From positions 1 through 13,299 of the forward strand of contig NZ_JAIOSW010000088.1 in assembly GCF_021107415.1 (NCBI RefSeq): a stretch of DNA of 13,299 nucleotides, written 5' to 3'. The notes under the pieces were generated by a model that worked only from the letters and a program-made list of their open reading frames with translations, ran no database searches and was not told the DNA's origin. Of the stretch, positions 7,622-13,299 are shown piece after piece. The DNA is from Desulfobacula sp. GTDB lineage: Bacteria; Desulfobacterota; Desulfobacteria; Desulfobacterales; Desulfobacteraceae. Within the stretch, counting starts at the first letter, position 1; every line of letters starts with the position of its first letter. A program made the translations under genes and the position numbers.

Positions 7622-8488
7622 ATGGACAAAAAAACGACTGCTTTGCATAAGATTATTGATGCACACTATTCTGGATTGACTTCCAAAGGAAAAATGCTGG
7701 CAGATTTTGTATTGTCTAATCCTGACAAAGCCGTTTTCATGACAACAAGAAAATTAGCCGTCGCCGTAGGTGTCAGTGAAGCCACGGTTGTCAGATTTGT
7801 CCGCCAATTGAATTTACCAGGCTATGCAGTGTTCATCAAGGCATTAAGAAACCTTATTGACAACGAACTTACCCTGATTGAAAGAAGCAGGCTTGCCAAC
7901 CATGTTGTGCACAGCGATGATGCACAACTTGAAAGGATAACCAATCAGGATATTGAAAATATCAGGGCCATGATTAAAAATATTGATCTATCAGAAGTTA
8001 AAAGAATAAGAAAGATTTTGAAAAAATCAGAGGCCGTCTATATTGTCGGCTCAAGGCTTTCTTATGCACCGGCATATTACATGGGCTGGACCTTATCGAA
8101 AATAAGAAAGAATGTGACTATTTTCAAAGGAAGTGACAGAACAACCATTGACCGGTTGATATTTGCCTCTCAAAAATCTGCTGTAGTTATTATTGCCACT
8201 TCAAGATATCCAAACGAATTAATCAAAATAGGAAAGCTTGTAAAGCGGTATAAACTAAAAATGATACTGCTGACAGACAGTTCATCATGCCCACTGGTCC
8301 AATTCAGCGATCATGTCCTTATCGCACCGTTGAAAACAATTCCTTTCCTGGGAAACCCTGCCTCCCTGATCAGCCTGATCAATTACCTGGTTCATACATT
8401 GGCAACCGATATGGGGGAAAAGCTAAAGAATCACCAGGAAAAACTTGAACAGGCTTATATAGAAAATGATATTTTATTTAACTATTAG
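7622..8488 (+). CDS. RpiR-family transcriptional regulator (HTH + SIS domains)
   Basis: A 288-residue cytoplasmic regulator. The N-terminal third is an HTH_6-type DNA-binding domain, with the recognition region TTRKLAVAVGVSEATVVRFVRQLNLPGYAVF at about 41-71, a hallmark of RpiR proteins. Residues about 125-260 fit a SIS (sugar isomerase) domain, which in the family binds phosphosugars or related metabolites (VYIVGSRLSYAPAYYMGWTL near 139-158; VVIIATSRYPNELIKIGKLVKRY near 188-210). Length is normal. GAGGA (7612-7616) precedes the ATG. The gene diverges from the osmoprotectant operon and lies 37 bases upstream of the UPF0261 gene, so it probably regulates one or both. Its effector is unknown. 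No HTH residue appears to be missing. Confidence 0.9.
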   Translation: MDKKTTALHKIIDAHYSGLTSKGKMLADFVLSNPDKAVFMTTRKLAVAVGVSEATVVRFVRQLNLPGYAVFIKALRNLIDNELTLIERSRLANHVVHSDDAQLERITNQDIENIRAMIKNIDLSEVKRIRKILKKSEAVYIVGSRLSYAPAYYMGWTLSKIRKNVTIFKGSDRTTIDRLIFASQKSAVVIIATSRYPNELIKIGKLVKRYKLKMILLTDSSSCPLVQFSDHVLIAPLKTIPFLGNPASLISLINYLVHTLATDMGEKLKNHQEKLEQAYIENDILFNY

Positions 8489-8525
8489 AATTCACATTTC
8501 ACTTATTTATATAAAAGGATATCAA

Positions 8526-9737
8526 ATGAACAAAAACTCCTCAATAGCAATACTCGGAACTTTTGACACCAAGGGAGAAGAACATCTTTTTATTAAAAAA
8601 TGTATAGAAAAACGAGGTGTGCGCACGCTTACAATTAATGTCGGGACCAAAAAGCCGGTATCCTGTACTGTGGATATTGATCTTTTCAACAGCCTGAAAG
8701 AAAAGGGCTTGCTGCAAGATTGGCAGGATCGGGATCAAATGATTCAGGCCATGTTGAAAGAAGCCGGGAAAGTCGTAAAGGCACTTCATAACAGAGGTGA
8801 AATATCGGGTATTATTTCTGCAGGTGGTGGTTCCGGTACTTATCTGTGCACTGGAATCATGCGTGTTCTGCCACTTGGTATCCCCAAAATCATGCTGTCC
8901 ACTGTTGCTTCCAGGGATATGACCAATATAGTTGGAACCAAAGACATCACCATAATGCATAGTGTTTCCGATATACTGGGGATCAACAGTATTTTGGGAG
9001 GGATGCTGGATAAAGCTGCTGCTGCTGTATGTGCCATGGCCCAAAGTGAATGGACTCCCGCCAAGAATCGCCAACGCATCGCCCTGTCTTTTTTTGGATT
9101 TATTACTCAGGCAGCAGAACAAATAAAAGCATCACTGGAAAATAAAGGGTATGAAGTTGTTACCTTCCATGCCAATGGCACCGGAGGAACCGCAATGGAA
9201 GAACTGGCCTCAGAAGGTTTTTTTGAGGGCATACTGGATCTGGCGACCCATGAACTGGCAGATCGGCTCATGGATGGTTATTGCGGTGGGATTGGCCCTC
9301 ATCGATTTGAAGCCATAAAAGACTTTCACCTTCCCCGGCTTATCGTACCCGGTGGATTAGACTGCGCTGTGCTGGAATTTGATCGTCACAGTATTCCTGA
9401 GCAATACAAAGACCGTAAAATCTTCTTTTATGATTTCCGGTCCGCTATTCGACTCAATAAAAAAGAGACAAAAACCATCGCCCGGCAATTATCAAAAAAA
9501 CTAAATCCTGCAGGAGAAACAATAAAAGTATTAATTCCTATGAAAGGCTGGTCAGTGGCTGATAGTATTGACGGCCCTTTATATGATCCTGCGATGAACA
9601 ATCTTTTCATTAAAACATTTAAAGAAAATTTAGCACCTGCCATTACGGTTAAAGAAAAAAATCTTCACATCAATGATCCGTCTTTTGCCAAATCGGCAGC
9701 TGATTTGATGGATCAAATGATCGCATTAAAAAAATGA
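8526..9737 (+). CDS. Tm-1-like ATP-binding domain protein (UPF0261)
   Basis: A 403-residue cytoplasmic protein of the UPF0261/Tm-1-like family. I chose ATG 8526 because AAAAGGAT (8512-8519) lies just upstream and MNKNSSIAILGTFDTKGEE is the usual family start. An in-frame ATG at 8466 would overlap the regulator gene and add 20 unlikely residues. Family landmarks are GTFDTKGEE (11-19), the glycine-rich AGGGSGTYL (99-107), VGTKDITIMHSVSDILGIN (about 136-154) and HANGTGGTAMEEL (215-227). The N-terminal domain of plant Tm-1 is homologous and binds ATP; the bacterial function is not firmly known. In plant Tm-1 this domain is fused to a TIM-barrel domain. No such partner is seen in this window. It probably shares a transcript with the RpiR gene. 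Confidence 0.88.
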   Translation: MNKNSSIAILGTFDTKGEEHLFIKKCIEKRGVRTLTINVGTKKPVSCTVDIDLFNSLKEKGLLQDWQDRDQMIQAMLKEAGKVVKALHNRGEISGIISAGGGSGTYLCTGIMRVLPLGIPKIMLSTVASRDMTNIVGTKDITIMHSVSDILGINSILGGMLDKAAAAVCAMAQSEWTPAKNRQRIALSFFGFITQAAEQIKASLENKGYEVVTFHANGTGGTAMEELASEGFFEGILDLATHELADRLMDGYCGGIGPHRFEAIKDFHLPRLIVPGGLDCAVLEFDRHSIPEQYKDRKIFFYDFRSAIRLNKKETKTIARQLSKKLNPAGETIKVLIPMKGWSVADSIDGPLYDPAMNNLFIKTFKENLAPAITVKEKNLHINDPSFAKSAADLMDQMIALKK

Positions 9738-9755
9738 GAAAAAATATTCCTTATT

Positions 9756-9795
9756 TATGTAAAACTTTACATAAAACTATGTAAAGTTTTACATA
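9756..9795 (+). terminator. 18-bp inverted repeat after UPF0261: terminator or tandem operator
   Basis: TATGTAAAACTTTACATA (9756-9773) and TATGTAAAGTTTTACATA (9778-9795) are perfect 18-base reverse complements with a four-base loop, 18 bases after the UPF0261 stop. As RNA it is a long AU-rich hairpin, followed by GUCUUCUU rather than a clean U-tract. Each arm is itself a near-palindrome (ATGTAAA, two bases, TTTACAT), so as DNA it reads as two adjacent operator-like sites. Position favours transcript termination; the internal symmetry favours protein binding. Both are possible. Confidence 0.6.
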
Positions 9796-9934
9796 GTCTT
9801 CTTCGGACCAAAAATAAAGCCTGAAAGTTTTCTCTTTATATTTTTGTTAGTAAATAAAGGATAACAACTATATCCATCTTCTTCGATCTTTCACATGTTT
9901 CAATTAAAAAGGAAGATTGATATTTGAATATTTC
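9796..9934. other. AT-rich gap upstream of the sigma-54 promoter; possible activator region
   Basis: No ORF is supported. An imperfect inverted repeat, TCGATCTTTC (9883-9892) and GGAAGATTGA (9911-9920), lies about 45 bases upstream of the -24 element. Enhancer-binding proteins that activate sigma-54 bind upstream dyads, but this one is short and unusually close, so I only flag it. Confidence 0.25.
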
Positions 9935-9949
9935 GGCACAATTATTGCT
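9935..9949 (+). promoter_or_regulatory. Sigma-54 (RpoN) -24/-12 promoter
   Basis: GGCAC (9935-9939), five bases, then TTGCT (9945-9949) matches the core of the RpoN consensus, with the invariant GG (9935-9936) and GC (9947-9948) separated by exactly ten bases. The predicted transcription start is near 9959, just before the riboswitch aptamer. No convincing sigma-70 promoter is seen in the same gap. Transcription would then need an ATP-dependent enhancer-binding protein, which is not encoded in this window. Confidence 0.75.
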
Positions 9950-9969
9950 ATATTAATTGAATGTCAAAA

Positions 9970-10048
9970 CGTTCATGAAAAGCCAAACTTGATGTAAATC
10001 AAGGACGGAAAACCGACGGATCTCATGAAGAGATGGCCGGGTTGCCTC
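9970..10048 (+). promoter_or_regulatory. Cyclic di-GMP-I (GEMM-I) riboswitch
   Basis: The leader RNA has the GEMM-I layout. P1b is CTTGAT/ATCAAG (9988-9993, 9998-10003) closed by a GNRA tetraloop GTAA. The junction strand GACGGAAAACC (10004-10014) corresponds to the conserved GACGCAAAGCC. P2 is ATCTC/GAGAT (10020-10024, 10030-10034). The conserved 3' block GGCCGGGTTGCC (10035-10046) can pair GGC with GCC. CC at 9983-9984 can pair with GG at 10007-10008, covarying with GC/GC in the Vibrio Vc2 aptamer. By my recalled alignment, the ligand-contacting position equivalent to Vc2 G20 is G at 9982, which predicts cyclic di-GMP rather than the 3',3'-cGAMP preferred by A20 variants; A 10009 matches A47. 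An outer P1 helix is not obvious. Output is unproven but probably acts on translation start or on RNA continuation into the ORFs below. Confidence 0.88.
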
Positions 10049-10049
10049 G

Positions 10050-10068
10050 AAAAAAAGAAGGATTTTTT
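10050..10068 (+). promoter_or_regulatory. Ribosome-binding site flanked by A-run and T-run, candidate riboswitch output
   Basis: Directly after the aptamer lie seven A (10050-10056), GAAGGA (10057-10062), then six T (10063-10068) and the ATG at 10069. The A and U runs could pair and hold the Shine-Dalgarno in a hairpin, although A-U stems are weak. This is the only obvious expression-platform candidate close to the aptamer; no terminator stem is seen between aptamer and ATG. Confidence 0.4.
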
Positions 10069-10170
10069 ATGAATCAATTTTTAAAATTATCAGTAATTAC
10101 TGTAGCCCTTCTTGTAACAGGCAGTGCAATGGCTTTTAGTATTGATTGTTTAATCCTGGAGGAAACATAA
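10069..10170 (+). CDS. 33-residue signal-peptide-like small protein
   Basis: This short ORF starts six bases after GAAGGA and encodes MNQFLKLSVITVALLVTGSA followed by MAFSIDCLILEET. It looks like a complete Sec signal peptide (lysine at 6, hydrophobic 7-17, cleavage after AMA at 20-22) with only about 11 mature residues, one of them a cysteine. Its stop TAA (10168-10170) overlaps the ATG of the giant downstream gene by one base, so the two are almost certainly translationally coupled. It may be a leader peptide that relays the riboswitch state, a secreted micropeptide, or the remnant of a truncated exported protein. Its good ribosome site and exact coupling argue for real translation, but I do not recognise a family. 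Confidence 0.6.
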   Translation: MNQFLKLSVITVALLVTGSAMAFSIDCLILEET

Positions 10171-13100
10171 TGAATTTGAAGAGGCAATTCCATCCATTTT
10201 ACTTAAAAGTTCCGGCATATACCGCGGTCATCCTGACCATGCTGCTCTTTCAGTTGATCCAACCCCGCATACCCGGATATCAGGAAGTCGTTTCCTTTTT
10301 TGGCCCGGCAATTGCTGCGGCTGCCCAACCGGTTGCGGACGCAGGCGTTGATCAAGCCGCCACAAAGGACCTGACTCTGGCCGGCACGATCTTGCTGGAT
10401 GGAAGCGGTTCCAATGATCCTGACGGCGATTCATTAGTCTACTTCTGGTATGGCCCCTTTGAAACAACACATGGTTTAACCCCCGCAGTGGTTGTCCCGG
10501 AAGGGAGCTACAACGTCTCCCTCATTGTAAATGACGGATCATCCCGTTCTGAAATCGATACTGCTCATATTACCATATCCCCTTGTTTTAATATCTCAAC
10601 CAGATCAAAGGCAGGCAAGGTTCAACTGACCTGGACACACCGGGAAGGAACGCAAAACTATCTTGTATACCGTGCCGATGAATCCGACCCTTTTAACTTT
10701 GAACTAATTGCAGAAACCACATCCACCTATTCGACTTACCTGGACACCACGATTTCAAATGAAACAACCTATTTATATCTTATAAAAGCAGTTTCAGAAT
10801 GCACCGGTGATCTGGACAATGACGGAGATGTGGATGGCTCAGACCTTTCAATTTTTTCTTCTGATATTGGACGCACCGACTGCGATCAGGGAGAGCCCTG
10901 TGAAGGTGACTTTAATGGTGTTGGAAACATTGATTCTGCGGACATCTCACTATTCAGCCATTATTTCGGAAAATACAATTGCACTTCCTGTTACTCCAAT
11001 GTCGTTGCCGGCCATCCCACTGCAAGCCGCCCCCCGGCCAACGCCGCGCCCGTCATCTACTCGCCACCCGTCCTCCACGGCACTACAGGCATACCCTACA
11101 ATTATGACATCAATGCCTCTGACCCGAACGGAGACGACATTACATACAGTCTTTCCACATCCCCTTTTGGAATGTCGATTAATGCGGCCACAGGTCTGAT
11201 CTCATGGTCACCGGATACTGCCGGTACCTATGAGGTGACAGCTGATATCACAGATGGAAACGGAGGAAACGACACGCAGAGTTTTGTCATCACAATAGAA
11301 GATCTCCCGGTCCTGAACCAGGGTCCCACAATCACATCCACACCTGTTGTCTCTGCTGTTGAAGGACAATTATACATCTATGATGTGGATGCAACAGATC
11401 CTGATCCTGACGATGTGCTGGTTTATTCTCTTGAAAACCCACCCAATGGGATGCAAATAGATACCTCAACCGGGCTGATTCAATGGACGCCGGGAGAAAC
11501 GCAGATTGATGACCATATGATTTCAATCCATGTTGATGACCGGGCAGGCCTTTTTGACACCCAGAATTTTATCCTCACCGTATCCGATGCCATGCCCGAA
11601 AACATTCCCCCTGTTGCCGAAGCCGGGCCGGAACAGATACAAACGCTCATTTATGGTCAAACTGAAATTATCATCGCCCTGAACGGCAGCGGCTCCTCTG
11701 ACCCGGACGGCACGGTTGCCGGCTATACATGGACAAGTGAACCCGGTGTTCCTGATCCTGAAAATATTGCCGAGCCCAGTGTTACGTTGACAGCCGGTAC
11801 TTACCTATTCACTCTAATAGTCACGGACAATGCCGGTGCTGCCAGCATAGCCGATACAGTGACAATTATCATAAATGCTGCACCCCCTGTGGGCGAACCA
11901 CCTGTTATTTCAATAGATCCTCTCTCATACACAGTGGCTGAAGGTGCCTTACTTTCCATCGATGTCTCGGCAACAGATCCTGATGGAGATGTGGTGACCC
12001 TTTCAGCATCACCCAAGCTTAACAATGCCCAGTTTTTGTCCATCCCCGGCACACAAGCCACAGGAACATTTGATTTTACACCGGATAATACTCAGCAGGG
12101 CATTTACGTGATAGCATTTAAAGCCAGAGATCCCCTGGGTCTTACCGCAACAAAAACGGTCCGGATCACGGTGATTAACGTCAATCGGCCGCCTGAAATA
12201 TCCGCACCTGATCCACTGACTATCGATGAGGGAGGTCTTTTGACCATTCTGATCCAGGCCAGTGATCCGGATGATGACATCCTGACACTGACTGCGACTC
12301 CCCTGCCCAACAACGCCATATTTATCCCTGCCACAGGCACTATCACGTTCACACCTGACTTTGATCAGGCCGGGACCTACAGTATTGACTGCCAGGCCCA
12401 TGACGGAGAACTCAGTGCAAACCGGACTGTTGAGGTTATAGTCAATGATGTGTCCGGTTCCACCCAGCAGGATCTGGTTCTGGAAGTCCATCCGGTTGAA
12501 ACACCCACCTTCCTTGACTCAACCCGGATCACCGGCACGGTTAACAGCAGCGGAACCGCACCCCCGAGACTTACGTCAGCCCTTATTTCCCAAATGCACC
12601 CGGTAACTGGAAAACAGGGTGAAACCCTCGACGTCATACTGACAGGTGAAGCATCAGGTAATTTTGAAACCCATTTCACAGAAAACGTCAGCCAGGCCGA
12701 CTTTGGTAACGACATTACAATAAATGCCCTCACCATAAACAGCCCCACCGAGGCCGTGGTAAACATCTCCATTGCCCCGGATGCCCAGGAAGGACCCCGT
12801 TCCGTCAGTGTCGTGACCGATAAAGAAACTGCAGTTTCTGCCCTGGCATTTAATGTTGCAAAAGGACAGGCTTCTGCCACGGGTGTTCTGGTTGACACCG
12901 ACACAGGACAAGCCATTGCAGGCGCCGCTGTCACCATCCAGGGTACGAATCTCACCACCATTACAAATGCGGACGGTGTTTTCGTCTTTAATGATGCCCC
13001 GTCCGGAAGTTATAAAGTGATCATCAATGCGCCGAATCATGAACTGATCATCCTGCAGATCGACACCCGGACCGGTGATGCCTTGAACCTGGGCACCATT

Positions 13101-13299
13101 GAAAGTAGCTCCACGGTCTTCGATCCAGATGAACCGCCGGGGGCTACCCTGCCTAGCGTTCATTCACGGGGACTTACAAGATTGCTCTTCACCGGGGATC
13201 TTGAAGAAGCCCGTCAACTCATCCAGGATACCATCATCACCGTGGGCGGCAACAGTTACGGCATTGTGGACGCTTACGGGAATCAGCTTAATCCCAATG
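10170..13299 (+). CDS. Giant multidomain surface protein (PKD, FN3-like, dockerin, Ig/cadherin-like, carboxypeptidase-regulatory-like), 3' partial
   Basis: The frame is open from ATG 10170 to the window end: 1043 residues and no stop. TGGAGGA (10157-10163) supports the start. Residues 1-52 hold a long export signal (hydrophobic 16-30, then AIAAAAQ at about 48-53). Domains that follow are PKD (about 53-137, with DGSGSNDPDGD), FN3-like (138-210), a type I dockerin-like pair of calcium loops (DLDNDGDVDGSD 214-225 and DFNGVGNIDSAD 247-258), two He_PIG/cadherin-like Ig domains (293-378, 385-472), a second PKD (480-570), two cadherin-like domains (577-671, 673-760), a TIG-like stretch (803-897) and a CarboxypepD_reg-like domain (901-978). 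Many DPDGD-type motifs suggest calcium binding. Family knowledge points to an exported adhesin or matrix protein; ligand unknown. It lies under the sigma-54 promoter and GEMM-I riboswitch. It looks more GC-rich than the upstream genes. Confidence 0.88.
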   Translation, partial: MNLKRQFHPFYLKVPAYTAVILTMLLFQLIQPRIPGYQEVVSFFGPAIAAAAQPVADAGVDQAATKDLTLAGTILLDGSGSNDPDGDSLVYFWYGPFETTHGLTPAVVVPEGSYNVSLIVNDGSSRSEIDTAHITISPCFNISTRSKAGKVQLTWTHREGTQNYLVYRADESDPFNFELIAETTSTYSTYLDTTISNETTYLYLIKAVSECTGDLDNDGDVDGSDLSIFSSDIGRTDCDQGEPCEGDFNGVGNIDSADISLFSHYFGKYNCTSCYSNVVAGHPTASRPPANAAPVIYSPPVLHGTTGIPYNYDINASDPNGDDITYSLSTSPFGMSINAATGLISWSPDTAGTYEVTADITDGNGGNDTQSFVITIEDLPVLNQGPTITSTPVVSAVEGQLYIYDVDATDPDPDDVLVYSLENPPNGMQIDTSTGLIQWTPGETQIDDHMISIHVDDRAGLFDTQNFILTVSDAMPENIPPVAEAGPEQIQTLIYGQTEIIIALNGSGSSDPDGTVAGYTWTSEPGVPDPENIAEPSVTLTAGTYLFTLIVTDNAGAASIADTVTIIINAAPPVGEPPVISIDPLSYTVAEGALLSIDVSATDPDGDVVTLSASPKLNNAQFLSIPGTQATGTFDFTPDNTQQGIYVIAFKARDPLGLTATKTVRITVINVNRPPEISAPDPLTIDEGGLLTILIQASDPDDDILTLTATPLPNNAIFIPATGTITFTPDFDQAGTYSIDCQAHDGELSANRTVEVIVNDVSGSTQQDLVLEVHPVETPTFLDSTRITGTVNSSGTAPPRLTSALISQMHPVTGKQGETLDVILTGEASGNFETHFTENVSQADFGNDITINALTINSPTEAVVNISIAPDAQEGPRSVSVVTDKETAVSALAFNVAKGQASATGVLVDTDTGQAIAGAAVTIQGTNLTTITNADGVFVFNDAPSGSYKVIINAPNHELIILQIDTRTGDALNLGTIESSSTVFDPDEPPGATLPSVHSRGLTRLLFTGDLEEARQLIQDTIITVGGNSYGIVDAYGNQLNPN

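Noticed and set aside
9883..9920. Enhancer-binding-protein site upstream of the sigma-54 promoter
   Set aside because: The inverted repeat has two mismatches in ten and is closer to the promoter than typical activator sites.
10807..11199. A 130-codon + strand frame
   Set aside because: It is a +1 shadow of the giant gene; its residues are Pro/Thr-rich without motifs, while the true frame encodes the dockerin and Ig-like domains.
12009..13163. Several long - strand frames (82-194 codons) at the right end
   Set aside because: They overlap each other and are antisense to the giant surface protein, whose domain repeats explain the + strand reading frame.
1..13299. CRISPR arrays, tRNA or rRNA genes, transposases, att sites
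   Set aside because: I saw no regularly spaced direct repeats, cloverleaf-like segments, rRNA-like sequence or transposase motifs anywhere in the window.

Overview
The window looks like chromosomal DNA from a Gram-negative, probably anaerobic bacterium. A Desulfobacterota (Desulfobacter/Desulfobacula-like) host is my best guess. It rests on moderately AT-rich genes with good Shine-Dalgarno sequences, Sec-exported soluble binding proteins, a sigma-54 type promoter, a GEMM-I (cyclic di-GMP-I) riboswitch resembling Geobacter-type sequences, and a very large PKD/Ig/dockerin surface protein. The taxon is an inference, because no rRNA or marker gene is present.

Layout: (1) 162-2830, + strand: a three-gene ABC importer of the NitT/TauT (SsuABC/TauABC) type, with binding protein, permease and ATPase. 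A perfect 13-bp inverted repeat lies between the binding-protein and permease genes. (2) 2847-2879: a hairpin shared by two convergent operons, probably a bidirectional terminator. (3) 7300-2896, - strand: a four-gene quaternary-amine/osmoprotectant importer of the OpuB/OpuC/OsmU type, in the order long permease, CBS-domain ATPase, short permease, binding protein. The long permease carries an N-terminal CxxC-CxxC zinc ribbon and extra membrane segments. Two hairpins precede the binding-protein gene. (4) 7301-7621: a divergent intergenic region rich in inverted repeats. (5) 7622-9737, + strand: an RpiR-type regulator (HTH plus SIS) followed by a Tm-1-like/UPF0261 protein, then a pair of near-palindromes that may be a terminator or an operator. 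(6) 9935-13299, + strand: a sigma-54 -24/-12 promoter, a GEMM-I riboswitch, a 33-codon ORF for a signal-peptide-like peptide, and a giant multidomain surface protein that overlaps that ORF by one base and runs off the window end without a stop.

The first two blocks are nutrient or osmolyte uptake systems, and the RpiR regulator may control one or both of them or the UPF0261 gene beside it. The last block is the most interesting. It reads as a surface protein or adhesin controlled at two levels, by an enhancer-binding protein acting with sigma-54 and by cyclic di-GMP sensed in the mRNA leader. Translation is probably coupled through the small exported-peptide ORF. The giant reading frame is open from 10170 to the last base, so an ORF search that requires a stop codon would miss it.
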